A stretch of DNA of 64,000 nt from Chondrilla cf. caribensis (taxonomy: Eukaryota; Porifera; Demospongiae; Chondrillida; Chondrillidae): positions 2,678,047-2,742,046 of the forward strand of contig OZ026561.1 in assembly GCA_964020155.1 (NCBI GenBank). The letters are read 5' to 3'. Of this stretch, positions 23,344-35,189 are shown piece after piece. The notes below the pieces were generated by a model that worked only from the letters and a program-made list of their open reading frames with translations, had not been told where the DNA came from and did no database searches. Each line of letters starts with the position of its first letter. Position 1 is the stretch's first letter. The position numbers and the translations under genes are program-made.

Positions 23344-23478
23344 TTGAATTATAGAACATATACATTACTGAGATTGTCCTTTTTAAGTTGGTAGACACTT
23401 TTAGACAATAGTGTTTGAGTTGAATAACATCTATTAATATTATTTGAACACATTACTGATTCAGACAACTTATATATA

Positions 23479-23653
23479 CAGTGGAACCTCTCTATACAGG
23501 ACACGTTGGGACCACAATTTTAGTCCTTATTATAGAGGTTTCCTCAATTCAGAGGTCATTTAATACACCACAGTACTACACTGGGACACAGAATGGGGTC
23601 CTTATTATAGAGGTTTCCACATTTCAGAGGTTTGTAATAGAGAGGTTCCAGTG
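23479..23653. mobile_element. Short TA-flanked MITE
   Basis: The left end CAGTGGAACCTCTCTATAC and the right end GTAATAGAGAGGTTCCAGTG are imperfect inverted repeats flanked by TA (23477-23478, 23654-23655). GTCCTTATTATAGAGGTTTCC occurs twice inside. It resembles pogo/Tigger-type MITEs. The copy in the third block (63374-63531) lacks one internal 17-bp segment. Confidence 0.75.
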
Positions 23654-23937
23654 TATATATGTATACATAATATAGCATGATGAATTTGAACACATTACTG
23701 AAGTATATGATTATGTATATATACATATTGTATAGCAACAAAAATTAAAAGAAATATTAATGTGTGTGTGTGTGTGTGCGTGAGTGTGTGCGTGCGTACG
23801 TGTGTGCATGGTATACATGTGGATTATGTCAAAAATAATGTACACACATGATTTAGTATGCACATATATTAAACACATGTATATAATATAAACTATATAA
23901 TAAACTACAATAGCATAAACCAAGAAAAAGAACAACA

Positions 23938-24073
<136 letters not shown>

Positions 24074-24339
24074 ACACACACAAATGAACACACAATGCAG
24101 TAACTAGTACTTTCTTTTAATGTCATTGCTTAGATTGTGAATTATTCATAATTTCTCACTTCCATTTTGTGGTTATACCACAATGTGCATCTGACTGAAT
24201 TATAGAACATCTATTTTACAATGTGTTGGTATTTTTAGCACTCATGTATAGGTTTCATTTGAGAATCCATGAAAATGCAGGTCACCACGGATGGCTGTGT
24301 ATGAAATATTGAATTTTTTAAGGAATTGGTCATTATGTT

Positions 24340-27300
24340 GAGATAAAGCTCTAAAAATTGCCAATTCACCAATATCAACTTCTCATAAATATGATAATAA
24401 TACAATATATACAAACATTATATATAAAGTTGTTAATGTCTACTGTGAAAAGAGAAAGCACACGATCGAACTACATGCCACTGCTCAATCAGCTAAAAAC
24501 AGAACGTTCTTGTGTGTGTGTGTGTGTATGTGTGTGTGTGTGTGTGTACGTGCGCGCATGTATGCATGCGTGGTGTCTGTACGTGTGTCTGTGTTATTGT
24601 TGCTGGCCAGGTGTACCACAGGGTGAGAAGTATTCAATACTGGGACTGTCCAATCTCTCATCTCTTATGCCAATGTTGCGACATGGTTCGACTTTGGAGA
24701 TGCAAACTAGCAACACTGGAAGACCTCAATTGGTACAGTAATTTCTCCACTCAATCCAGCTATGAATGCAGAAATTAAGAACAAGATATGTGAACGTACA
24801 AGTGTATATTTGTGAGTGGATACATATTGTATGTAAATACTTAATAAATTGCTATACGTACATCTATGTATATACGTACATACAGTGTGGTCTCTAGGTC
24901 ATTTTTGAAGGGTACAGAGCCCTTCGTGAGGCCCAAAGTACCCTTCATCATGACTCAAAATACCCCCTGCACCCCTCTTTAAATAATAATAATAATGTGG
25001 TTTTACTGTTGAATAGTGTATAATATATTGTATATACTCTACAATGCTTATTATACATAATTGTACTGTTGCCGTCGTCGTTGTGTGACTGCTTTATTTA
25101 TACCCCTCAAAAATGTTCCACACATACCTAAAAGTACCCTTCTTTATTTCAATTCTGGTGACCACACTGCGTACATACTGTACGTATGTGATCAGCAGCC
25201 TGTTACTGTACTTACTGCTTGCTCCCATCAGGACCAGGTATTGGGTATCCCCTACACACTCTCACTGGATCATCCCGATAAGCTGATGGAAGTGGGGCAG
25301 TCCTGAATGAAGGTACCGTACATACATGTATGTACGGTACCTTCATATATTCTATTACAATGCATGCAGTGACTATTATATACTTATATACAGTGAATTC
25401 ATGTTAATTTACCACTTTACATTCACAATAACCACTTGTACTCGCCTAACATTTCCATCTGCCACAATTTCTTAATACCAATAATACTATATCTTAATCC
25501 ACCTAATCATTGACCTGCCATACCTTATGGTAGCTAGATTAAATAAATGAATTTTTACTGTATCTACAATACTTACATATGTAGATGTGTATTCCAACGA
25601 TGGATGCTGCATGTATGCAAGCCATTTCTCATAATCCTCTATTCACTTGATGTTGAATTCCCCTTCTTCCACAGGATAGACGGTGGTTACTGTGACTATG
25701 ATATACACAGAAACTACAGGAAGATGCAGGGTGGAAAGGGGGAATTCCACTAGGGTGGGTGATGAGTACTAGCACCTGCCGTGTGAGTGTGCAAGTAGTG
25801 TTTACTTGAGGTGCTGATCACTTGAAAGGTCTCAGAAGGAGTGGTGAAGGAAACTCCAGTGTTCGCTGACCTTTAGTGCAATTATGTCCATTAGCCCTTG
25901 CTGTAGTAGTGTGCTCGTGTTGTGCTGTGTGGTGTGACAACGTTGGAACGTCAAGAATGTGTACTACTTTCTTGTGTTGCAGGATACCCATGACTCAATA
26001 TGTCAACAATTACCACAATAGGCCATGATATGCGTTCCTTGTAAGCCTTAGTTGCACTCAATGTAGCACTTCACAGTCGTCAAATACATAGCTATCCTGA
26101 ACAGGGTTGCTACATAACACAAGTACACCTAGCAATGTGCGGTGGTGTGCTCATGTGCATACCTTCATTATAGCAGTAACTTCACACATATCCATGTACA
26201 TACATACGTGCATACATGCTTGTCTTGAGGATTGAACTTTTCCATTGCATTTGGTAACTTGTATGCCGTTAAACAGTATGTATGTGCATACAGTAGGATA
26301 TCACAACTGAGACCACCTATGGGGCTACTCGCACATCCAACTGATGTTTTCAATGATCATACATACTGCAAATGGAGTGTGTGTGGGACATGCAGGTGAA
26401 ATGAATACGAAACTACAACATACGTATCAAACCTTTCAAATTGGTGTCACTTTTGAGATGGCCTGAAAGTAAAACCTGTCTGGTGACCCCAATGACCTGT
26501 TCTGTATGGCTTATGCATACATTCATTTTCTGTGATCTACTCATCAACCAGCTACAGGATACAGGTGCATATTGTATACTATCCTGCAGGTATTGTACCT
26601 GCATATGTACATACGTATAGATGTAGCGTTTACTGTGTGTGTCACTGGAACTCCCTACAGGTATTGTACAGCTGTATTATGTGTGCTATTTATTTCGGGG
26701 AAACTATCAAATGAAGGGGAGGGGTATACGTAACTGCTGTAATATGCATTTAAGAGAAATTTGGGAATAGAGATTAGCATGTGCGTACATAGGTCTCTAC
26801 AGTACATGGTACACCACACGGGATTCAGTGTGGATTTTAGTGTTGATGTTCCGAGAGGTACCCAAGGTACCCACACCTTCCTGGATTGTAGGTTTGGGAT
26901 TCAGACCTATACAATTATGATACATTATGATATATTGAGATACGATTCTCCAAGTTGATTGACCCTTGATGTGTTTCTTTGCCTCCTCCCTCCCTTGAAT
27001 ATAGTCTACACAGCGCATTCATCATGTAACAGTTTGTGTGTTGAGTCAGACTAACCACTGTCACACAGTTGTACATTACACACACACTATGTACCTATGT
27101 CCCGGTCAAACATGCTGTGCACTGATACAGAGCATTGATACATGTTTCGTTTGTTCAGTTGACAGTGAGAACTCCATATTGACTACCAGTGATGCCTTAA
27201 AGAAACAGAAGGATTCTTTTCAGTTGTCTCCCAAGCTAGCGCCAACCAGCACTCAGCCTGACCCCAAGACGAAGGTTTTGTCTCTTATGTTAGGTTAATG

Positions 27301-27972
27301 AATCTCATCAGGTGGAGAAGTCGACCTGTCGGGAAGTGTTGAACTCACTCTTTCGACTCAAAGAGTACGTATTAGTATTTAATTTTGTTGTACCTCAGTG
27401 TACGTATATGTATTAGTAATATCCTTCTTTGCTGGATACATGGCAGATATACTCAAGTGTCAAGAAGTGATATACCGAGGGTAAAGCCCAAGGTTATCAT
27501 TTCCATTGAAGGCAGGGTATGACAATTATGTGTCCCGTCAAAACAATTGAAGTACGTTGGTGATATGAATACAGATGAGAATTTTTGTGAAGATTTCTTT
27601 AGGAGCTGGAAAGGACATTAAATCCTTTAACCAGAGGTAAGTTAACAATGACCGTGTACCTATCCCTATCACAATCATTCCATGATGATCCAGCCGGTAC
27701 ATTGGGTCACGAAAGTTGGCAAGTGACAAACTCAGCAATGACAACTCTCTAATACATAGCAAGAAAAGGTGTGGCAGTAATGATGACAGTGATGGCTTCT
27801 CTGAGCCTGTAAACAACTGAGAAAAGCTAGTGAACAAACATTTGTGTACTCAAAAACACTACCAAGAGAACCGAATGGGCTGATTACCTATTATAAGCCT
27901 AGCCTGAACCATGAATGTCTTCAACCTGAATGATTAATCAATTCATGCTGTAATTTCTTGATACAATGTCCG

Positions 27973-27990
<18 letters not shown>
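24340..27990 (+). pseudogene. Mcm10-like repeat, plus-strand copy X1
   Basis: Exons in order are STVKRESTRSNYMPLLNQLK (about 24436-24502), a GT microsatellite, the second OB-fold exon (about 24615-24775, VATWFDFGDAN then TSIGTVISPLNP), GIPYTLSLDHPDKLMEVGQ (25229-25305), the zinc-finger-like exon (about 25674-25750), and a C-terminal exon (about 27152-27290, LSPKLAPTSTQPDP...MLG). The first OB-fold exon is missing. Lesions: TAG at 24708-24710 after GDAN; the donor after the OB exon reads ACAAG/AT instead of ACAAG/GT; a stop replaces the Cys after EVGQS; and TAA-TGA follows MLG where Mcm10 proteins have an LGRG motif. This copy cannot make a normal protein. Confidence 0.6.
24883..25169. mobile_element. 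hAT-like MITE (copy in X1)
   Basis: The ends are inverted CAGTGTGGTC...GACCACACTG, with GGGTACTT/AAGTACCC words inside each end. An exact 8-bp target duplication, CGTACATA, lies at 24875-24882 and 25170-25177. The homologous place in the minus-strand repeat near 14.08 kb lacks the insert. An 8-bp duplication and a CAGTG end are typical of hAT elements. It is 287 bp and non-coding. Confidence 0.9.

Positions 27991-28040
<50 letters not shown>
27971..28040. repeat. (AC)n microsatellite
   Basis: AC tract with one AAACAC interruption, at the end of copy X1. The sister copy has AC tracts at the same place (52803-52832). Confidence 0.95.
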
Positions 28041-28042
<2 letters not shown>

Positions 28043-28044
<2 letters not shown>

Positions 28045-28508
28045 GGTCGGGCGATACTAATTTTTTATACATACGATTATCGTGCAGCAAAATATCGTGA
28101 TATACGATAATATCGCGATATTTGACATAATATTGAAAATAACTGAAAAATGTCCAAGCTACACTTTTTAGTTAATAAATTATTCTCATTTCGACGCTCT
28201 CGTTCGATAATATGTGCCATTACGTGTAACCACAACAATGAATTTATATTATGCGAGAAAACATGGTCGATTTCGAAACACGGAGAATTAGAGATTGGGC
28301 TAGAATTCGAGCGCAATGGCTTCAACGACCGTAAAACTTTCAGTGAAGGGTCTTTTAAACCTAAGAAAGACATCCAAATAATTCAAGCGCAGAGGTCGAA
28401 GGTGCTATTGCTCCACACTAAATGCGATATATCGCGGGCTAGACAATCACTCGCGATACGATAATCGTGTGAATCATTATTGTATAACCGGTATATTGCC
28501 CAACCCCT
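28043..28508. mobile_element. Possible hAT-like MITE with diverged ends
   Basis: The left end AGGGTCGGGCGATA and the right end (as its complement) AGGGGTTGGGCAATA are similar. The interior adjoining both ends is rich in CGATA/TATCG words (TATCGTGATATACGATAATA on the left, GATACGATAATCGTG on the right). It is inserted where copies X1 and X2 otherwise run from the AC tract into the 28731/53769 segment. The open frame across it has no transposase features. Confidence 0.55.
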
Positions 28509-28730
28509 CCCTCCACACACACAGGGTTTCCTCAGTATAAGTTGTATTTCCATTATTACGTTTTTTACTACTTATTGTAAGTGCTGACACTAGACTGTTA
28601 ACTGTGCAATGTTTTTGTAGAACTACTTAGACAGGGTCTAGAGCATGTTAGCCCTCACAAGCTCACTATAATATGTATGTTATGTTGTTATGCAAATTTA
28701 ATAATGGTGACTTGTGCAGGAAAAAAAAAA

Positions 28731-29830
28731 AGATGTAGCTGGATGTTAGGATATGTGAGCCATTACTGAAGGAACTCAGTACCCCCTTCCCAAAGCCTTC
28801 CTCTGTCAGGCTAACATGACTCAGAGATTAGCTGTTGTCGTTGTGCTTCCTGTAGACTGATACTCTAGTATGTATGTATGTTGTATACATCTAATAAGGA
28901 TTACCCCATAGTCTTATGGTTGATGGGCTAGTACTATATTCAGTAGTAAAGATGCATGTATGAATGATTGTTCTAACACAGCCTGACACAGTGTGCTCGT
29001 GTTGTGCTGTGTGGCGTGACAACCACAGCAATGTTGGAATGTGAAGGATGTGTACTACTTTCTTGTGTTACAGGATACCCATGACATCAATATCTCAACT
29101 ATTACCACAATTGGCCATGGTATATGTTCCTTGTAAGCCTTAGTTGCACTCAAGGTAGCATTTTACAGTCTTCAAATACATAGCTATCCTGAACAGTGTT
29201 GCTACATAGCACAAGTACACCTAGTCATGTGTGGAGGTATATGCTCACGTGCATACCTTACACAGGAGGAAAATCCTGTTTTCATCAAGTAGGAAACACT
29301 ATTGAATCATTGTTGAAAGGCTCTGTTTTGTATGTATAGTATTGTTTGTATTGAAACAAGGCCTTTCAACAATGTTTCAATAGTGTTTAATCCTTAATGA
29401 AACTGGTACTTTCCTCCTGTGTTATAGCAGTAACTTCACACATAACTACATACATACGTGCATAAAGCCTGTCTGGTGACCCCAATGACCTGTTCTGTAT
29501 GGCTCATGACATGCATACATTCATTTCCTGCGATCTACTCATCAACCAGCTGCAGGATACAAGTGTATATTGTATACTATCCTGCAGGTATTGTACCTAC
29601 GTATGTACATACGTATAGACGTAGCGTTTACTGTGTGTGTCACTGGAACTCCCTACAGGTATTGTACAGCTGTATTATGTGTGCTATTTATTTCATGGAA
29701 ACTTCAAATGAAGGGGAGGGGTATACGTAAGTGCTGTAACATACGTTTAAGAGAAATTTGGGAATAGAGATTAGCATGTACATATGTAGGTCTCTATAGT
29801 ACATGGTACACCACACGGAATTCACTTGCT
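28731..29830 (+). repeat. Further part of the plus-strand low-copy repeat
   Basis: From AGATGTAGCTGGATGTTAGGA to about 29060 this matches 53769-54085. From 29060 to about 29830 it matches 18.65-18.90 and 19.18-19.50 kb, with an internal segment missing. No intact exon was recognised. At about 29830 it joins a minus-strand copy. Confidence 0.7.
29261..29421. mobile_element. Foldback MITE with TTA target duplication
   Basis: CACAGGAGGAAA at the left end is inverted as TTTCCTCCTGTG at the right. The arms continue (AAACACTATTGAA...TTTCAATAGTGTTT and CATTGTTGAAAGGC...GCCTTTCAACAATG), so almost the whole 161 bp is palindromic. TTA flanks both sides (29258-29260, 29422-29424). The same repeat at 18850-18865 has the empty site (CCTTCATTATAGCAG). 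A 3-bp TTA duplication is typical of PIF/Harbinger (Tourist) MITEs. Confidence 0.85.
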
Positions 29831-30311
29831 TTACACTACATGAAAACACACACTCAGCTTAACGGGATGATCCAGTGAGTGTGTGTAGGGTATACCCGAT
29901 ACCTGGTCCTGATGGGGATAAGCAGTACGTACAGTAACAGGCTGCTGCATGATCACATATGTCCAGTATGTACCTATATATGTAGATGTATAGCAATGTA
30001 TTCAAGAATTCAACACAGTATGTATTCAATCACAAATATACACTTGTACATTTACGTACCTTGTTCTCAACTTCTGCCTTCAGAGATGGATTGAACAGAG
30101 CAATTACTGTACCAATTGATGTCTTCCAGCCTTACTAGTGTGCATCTCCAAACTCGAACAATATCACAACATTGGTAAGAGATGAGAAAAATGGACAGCT
30201 CCAATATTGAATACTTATCATCCTGTAGTACGCCTGGCCAACAACACAGATGTATGCATAAGGATAAACTACAGTGGAACAAAATGGGTATATTATGTGA
30301 AACTGAATAGA

Positions 30312-30315
<4 letters not shown>

Positions 30316-30395
<80 letters not shown>

Positions 30396-30437
30396 GTGTG
30401 TGTGTGAGTGTGTGTGTGCATGTGTGTGTGTGTGCAT
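30316..30437. repeat. (GT)n microsatellite in the OB-fold intron
   Basis: About 120 bp of GT with CGT, ATG, GAG and CATG interruptions. The position matches the tracts at 14420 and 59203. Confidence 0.97.
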
Positions 30438-30706
30438 ATTATGCTTACTGACTTTAACAGAATCCTTTGGTGGTAGTTTATCTACAACAACACCAATAGT
30501 GTTCCAGTCTCCTTCAATGTCTCCATCCTCAACCTTTGTAACTATGCGAGGTACCTTGACCATCTTACTTTCCTCCATCCTCTCATACATTTCAGACTTG
30601 CTAGCACAATAGCAGCTGCTGTCAGCACTTCTAAAATTTACAGTGGACAATTGCATGCAGTATTTGTAGCACATAGAACAAAATCTTTAATGAAAACAAA
30701 GTGCAC

Positions 30707-30806
30707 GCACACAAATACATGCACACATGCATGTACACACTCACGCACGCATGCATGCATGTACAAACACACGCACGCATGCATGCATGTACAAACACAC
30801 ACACAC
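30707..30806. repeat. CACGCATGCATG-rich tandem microsatellite
   Basis: This is a tract of GCATGCATGTACAAACACAC units in near-tandem, lying directly at the donor side of the coiled-coil exon. The M4 copy has one unit fewer. Confidence 0.8.
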
Positions 30807-31636
30807 TCCTTCCTCTTTTCCAGTAGTTCTTTGGGTATTATCTGAGCATTCCACTTGCATAGAAAAAGGTTTTGTTCCTGTCTTCCTAGAGGCCTTGTTA
30901 TCACCATCCAGTGGCAGTGATAGGTCTAGAGGGTTCAAAAATCAATACATGTAAAATCAGTTACTTTCAACATGCATATGTACCATATCACACAAATTTA
31001 TGTCATTGCTAGCAAATACCACAGATAAACACGCACTCAGGTAGGATACGCTATCTCATACACACACATACGTACAGACATCACACATACATACATGCGC
31101 ACGTACACAAACACACAAGGACTAACTGTTTTTAGCTGATTGAGCAGTAGTATACATAGTTCGATCATGTGCTTTCTCTTTTTCATAGTAGATGTTAACG
31201 ACTTTCGAAATTCTGCTCTAGTGTGAGCTTGTCTCTCTTCTGCAGTCCTCCCTTTACTCACTAATTCTTGTGCCTCAACTGTCATCTCAACTTGTCAATT
31301 CCAAACTTCATTTGAAGCAACTCAGTTACACTGGATACAAAATGACAATACATTCTTGAACTGGAGGGACTTCAAGCTATAAAGTACTACATACGTACAT
31401 ATATATATATACAAAAATATTGAATACTTTCACATAATGAAGATATCCTAACAGGTAAGGATGTAAACGTCATATAACACTTATGACATGCAGGATGACT
31501 GTATGGGGGAGTGATAAACATCACATCCAATGTCATTCCAGATGTTCCATTGTGGTACTACGTACATCCTCCCATTACTGTAATGTACCTATCATTAGAT
31601 ATACAGTATAGGAAATATTGACGAGAAATTCATATT

Positions 31637-31970
31637 GGGGGGGGGGGGGGGGGGGTGCTGGTGGCTGATGAGGAGGATGAAGCTATACCAAATGAAGGGT
31701 CCCTGGTTCCATTCCTGGCACTGCTGATGATTTATGAGGTTTTTTTTTCCCTGCACCCCCCTACCAACACATGGGAAGGAAAGATGCAAAGAGAAGACCA
31801 AGGCCACCAAACTATGTATTAAACATTGTCTGCAATCTCTGTGCGTATGTGTTTAGTTGTTGTATTGATTCGTGTATTTGTGGGTGCCTTGAAAAGTAGC
31901 CTTCAAGGCTAAAGGCTTCCCCACATTAAATAAGATTTCAAATCAAATCAAAATCAAATCAAATCAAATT
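31637..31970 (+). mobile_element. tRNA-derived SINE
   Basis: After a run of 19 G (31637-31655) comes an A-box-like TGGCTGATGAGG (31662-31673) and, 43 bp on, a B-box-like GGTTCCATTCC (31705-31715). This is the spacing of an internal Pol III promoter in a tRNA-derived head. A unique body follows, then a tail of AAATC repeats (31936-31970). The paralogous place near 15745-15775 has no insert between GGCGAGAAAATTCA and GGCGAATTGG. The long G run is odd and could be an assembly artefact. Confidence 0.75.
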
Positions 31971-32479
31971 GGTGAATTGGCAATTTAGAGAGCTTTACCT
32001 CAACATTTTTTTCTGCCAAAATGGCACATAATTGTCTTTTCTAATATTGGGTGACCAATTCTTTCAGAAAATTCAATATTTCATACACAGCCATCAATCG
32101 TGACCTATATTTTACTTTGTGCGTGAGAAATACACTGGTGTTGGTGGGCAATTGATGATGAATATGACTTAAAATTATCTAATCAAAATGAAAGATCTAA
32201 ATTGTTCACAATATATGGTATCATAAGAGTTCAAAAGGGCTTACCTTGAAGCTCATCCTGTGACTTGTCTGCTAACTTAGACACACGAACACTTCTGACA
32301 CAACATCCAGTACTAGAAATAAGCCTGGATCCCCTCAGTCTACAGTGTAAGAAAACGAGATCAGCGAGTCAATGGAGGAATGCTAGGAGGGATGTTATGT
32401 TGGTCACAGTAATTATTGAAACAAGTGCCTCACCCACGTGCTGACATGGAGCTACTGGTACGAGCTATGTACACGTATA

Positions 32480-33230
32480 GGGTAGAGCGGGGTAATTTGA
32501 AAAATGGGGTAATTTGAAATAATTTTCTCTTATCGGCTCGCACTCAGCGAAGAATAGCAGGAATACCCTGAAAACGCTAAACAACAAAACATAGTGTTTG
32601 ACAATCGTCTATATGTAAAAACAACGGTAGAAGACAATGGACTAAAGAGGATAGCGTACAAAATACGAATATATGTAAATATTTTCATGTGCTAAAATTT
32701 CACCCTGATGAAACTCACAGCTTTGGCAATATCCTGAAATAGTACAGGCAATCCTGAAGACATGGTGCAAAATAAATCGACTGAATCGTTGAAACTGTCG
32801 AGCAGCATTGAAAACTATCGCGTACTGCCGACTTGTGATCAATTATTATTAACAATTAGTGGTATCATTTCGGCGCAAAATTCGAATCCAACGTTTGGAG
32901 GAGCGACGCCAAGGACTTATACGATCATGCATACACCCTAACTGCCGTGTTGCTGCTTTTTAAGCTGACTAAAGTAAGTTTGTTCTCTCCAAATACATCG
33001 TTTTGAAATTACCCCGTCGGCCATTTTTAGCAAGAATTCGTACGAAAGCAAACGAGGGTGTCACATTCTTCCCGTCGTTACCGGGTAGACATGATTCTTA
33101 CCTAATCTGACAGAGCACTACCTCCCCTCACTTCTTAGTGAAAACCGCTTATCTCAGTCTTCTAGTTTTCGGGAGCCACGACGTCGAAATTCTGTACTTA
33201 AATTATATCCCGAATTCCCCCGCTTTACCC
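32480..33230. mobile_element. TA-flanked MITE
   Basis: The ends are inverted GGGTAGAGCGGGG...and its counterpart ...CCCCCGCTTTACCC. TA lies on both sides (32478-32479, 33231-33232). The same repeat at 20512-20525 and 60400-60415 reads ACACGTATAATACAC with no insert, so the site is defined exactly. The interior (751 bp) has GGGGTAATTTGAAA and GAAATTACCCCG words near the ends and no transposase ORF. Confidence 0.92.
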
Positions 33231-33471
33231 TAATAATATACACAAATACACGTACGAATACAAACCCACTAAAGGTGGAGTGTTATCTCTGTTAGTCTTG
33301 TCACCAATTTCCAACAAAGAAGTCCAATTCGCGTCCTCTTCCGATTGAATTACTCCTCGCATAAAACATGCAGGTGATATGTACAAGGTAGATTCACAGC
33401 CAACCTTCGGTAGTTTTTATACACATAGACTAGTCTGGCCATAGACACTATGCATAACCGGCTGCAGCTGG

Positions 33472-33512
33472 CCAGACCCTATATTAACCGCCCCCCGCGG
33501 ATTAGGGTCTGG
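33472..33512. repeat. Left subterminal inverted repeat of the Ulp1 element
   Basis: This 41-bp block is itself nearly palindromic (CCAGACCCTA...TAGGGTCTGG) and is matched in inverted orientation at 38466-38506. A second palindrome with TAGACCC/GGGTCTA arms follows at about 33520-33580. Confidence 0.85.
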
Positions 33513-33934
33513 TCTAGTCTGGCTCGCTAGACCCAATTTCTCATTATCGCGCGGGGGCGAAAATGAGAAATAGGGTCTAGCAACTATTGTCAATTTCACA
33601 CCTTGCGCAATCATCGCCGAGGGCGTTTATAAGCAACACTATGTACGGACGAAGGTGTGAGTTGTATTTTGGGCGCTGAAACGACTTCGATGAAGTCATA
33701 CAACACGGATGGCGTGGGGATTAGAGGCTAGTCAATTAGAAACAACATGCTCCGCGCAAGGCAAGGAGAAAGGTCTCTGAGGCGCTCGCACTCACCGTTC
33801 TCGGGCGAAAACTGGACGAAATCACCCAGATTTCTGAAACTGCCAGGCAATGCTATAATCATAGTGTTTTTCGAGTGCTGCAGGAATCAGGCTGCGAAAG
33901 TGGAGAGGCTGGAGACAGAGATGGCTGCTATAAG

Positions 33935-35189
33935 AAGCAGAATTGTACAGCTCGTCGATCAGCGCGTTCAGCGCTGGCAGCGAAGGAAGCGGATACTGTC
34001 GCCCACTTTCAGAGGTACTGGGATCTCTCCAGCCAGCAAGCAAGGTAACTCCAAGGCCAGACGTCGTCTACACACCCTTCCACACGCCTATTCTTTAAAC
34101 GCCCGCGGAGCGGCTAGTGCCAATTACTGGCGGTGTCATTTCAGTTGCCGGCGACAACAAAGGAGTCAACTTGGGACAGGATTGCACTCCAACAAAGGAG
34201 TCAACTTGGGACAGGATTGCACTCCAACGAAGGAGTCAACTTGGGACAGGATTGCACTCCAACGAAGGAGTCAACTTGGGACAGGTTTGCACTCCAACAA
34301 AGGAGTCAACCTGGGACAGGATTGCCCTCCAACAATTCCATATTCTCCATTACATAATGTGTTGTGTTATAGGACAAGGACATATTTGAAAAATACGATT
34401 ATGTCTTGGCAGCAGTACATCTAGAATGGAAGCACTGGATGTTAGCGGTGTGTACAGTATACTATGATAACAATGTTTATATTACCATTCACACATACAC
34501 CTGCGTATGTACACATGTGCCTACCTAGATGATTGACAACCAGAGAAAGCAAAGGTTGCTTCTAGATCCTTTATTCAAAACACATCATCCACAAGAATGG
34601 AAGACATTGGTGGAATTGTCTCGGTACATGGATAGCACTGCTCAATGGACAGACATGAATGCCACAGATATAAAGGTATGCACACAATTATACTCATGAG
34701 AAGCAGAGTTTCACATGCTACTTACGTACGTACCAACTAAGCAATAATAAAACCGGAGGTTAGGGGTTGGCTACACCAGACGAACTCATGATAATCATGC
34801 ACATTCTATCTGTTATGTGATTTTATCACCAAAGCAGCACTACTTACGAACCATCCCATTACAGGGTCTCCCTCAGCAGGGGAAAGGTACTAAGGACTGT
34901 GGCATATTTGTGGCTATGGTTAGTACGTACATTGGAATAAATGAGACATTCACGTATGTACAATGAATAATCACTGTTATTTCACTTTTCTTTATAATAC
35001 TGTAGTATGCATTCTACTTAATAATGGGGGCTTCATTTGATTTCACCCAAGTAAGTGATAATGTATTTTATACCCATTATTAGTCTGGTCAACAATACAC
35101 TATATGTGTGTATGTACATATACTCTTGTATTATCAAGAATGATATGCCAATACTGAGGGAGAAACTAACATCAGAAGTAATACTGTAA
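33935..35189 (+). CDS. Ulp1/SENP-like C48 cysteine protease (5' end unresolved)
   Basis: Six exons join in phase: to 34044, 34373-34447, 34529-34675, 34865-34918, 35006-35050 and 35139-35189. Every intron has GT-AG borders. The catalytic set of the family is in order: His in WKHWML (34433-34435), Asp in LLLDPL (34565-34567), Gln in GLPQQG (about 34874-34879) and Cys in KDCGIF (34898-34900), followed by YAFYLIMG and the DMPILREKL helix typical of the end of the fold. Ulp1 enzymes cut SUMO or related modifiers from proteins. The first exon is uncertain: its frame is open only from 33934 and lacks an ATG, so an upstream exon is missing from my model. The last exon could also splice at 35178. It lies inside the TIR element, upstream of the 482-residue gene. 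Confidence 0.75.
34157..34335 (+). repeat. 35-bp tandem repeat, five units
   Basis: The unit begins GGAGTCAACTTGGGACAGGA and ends CACTCCAACAAA. Five near-identical copies stand head to tail, with the last one more diverged. The same core (GGAGTCAACTTGGGAC) recurs once near the right end of the element at about 38348-38363. It lies in the inferred first intron of the Ulp1-like gene. There are no spacers, so it is not a CRISPR array. Confidence 0.93.

Larger units (their letters stand above)
30060..33430 (-). pseudogene. Mcm10-like gene copy M3 (minus strand), interrupted by insertions
   Basis: From high to low coordinates it has the N-terminal exon (about 33270-33365), an exon with the ELADKS-type block (about 32240-32320), the TAEERQAHTRAEFRKSLTS exon (about 31120-31290), the coiled-coil exon (about 30800-30860, IIPKELLEKRKE), the first OB-fold exon (about 30447-30600, VPRIVTKVEDGDIEGDW then GVVVDKLPPKDSVKVS, intact here) and the second OB-fold exon (about 30060-30210, VVILFEFGDAH then TSIGTVIALFNPSLKAEVE). 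The second OB exon carries TAG (30135-30137) followed by TAA (30132-30134) after GDAH. A SINE (31637-31970) and a TA-flanked MITE (32480-33230) lie in introns, and the Ulp1 element abuts the 5' end. The first OB exon is the best-preserved in the window. Confidence 0.62.

Noticed and set aside
28150..28464. 104-codon open frame
   Set aside because: It lies inside a probable MITE built of CGATA words and has no transposase or other recognisable motif.
34157..34335. CRISPR-like array
   Set aside because: The units are contiguous 35-bp repeats with no spacers, in a eukaryotic element with spliced genes.
33747..34424. A 225-codon open frame starting at an ATG and crossing the 35-bp tandem repeat
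   Set aside because: It reads through the tandem repeat, which stays open in all three plus-strand frames, and it conflicts with the Ulp1 exon at 34373-34447, which has the catalytic His in another frame.
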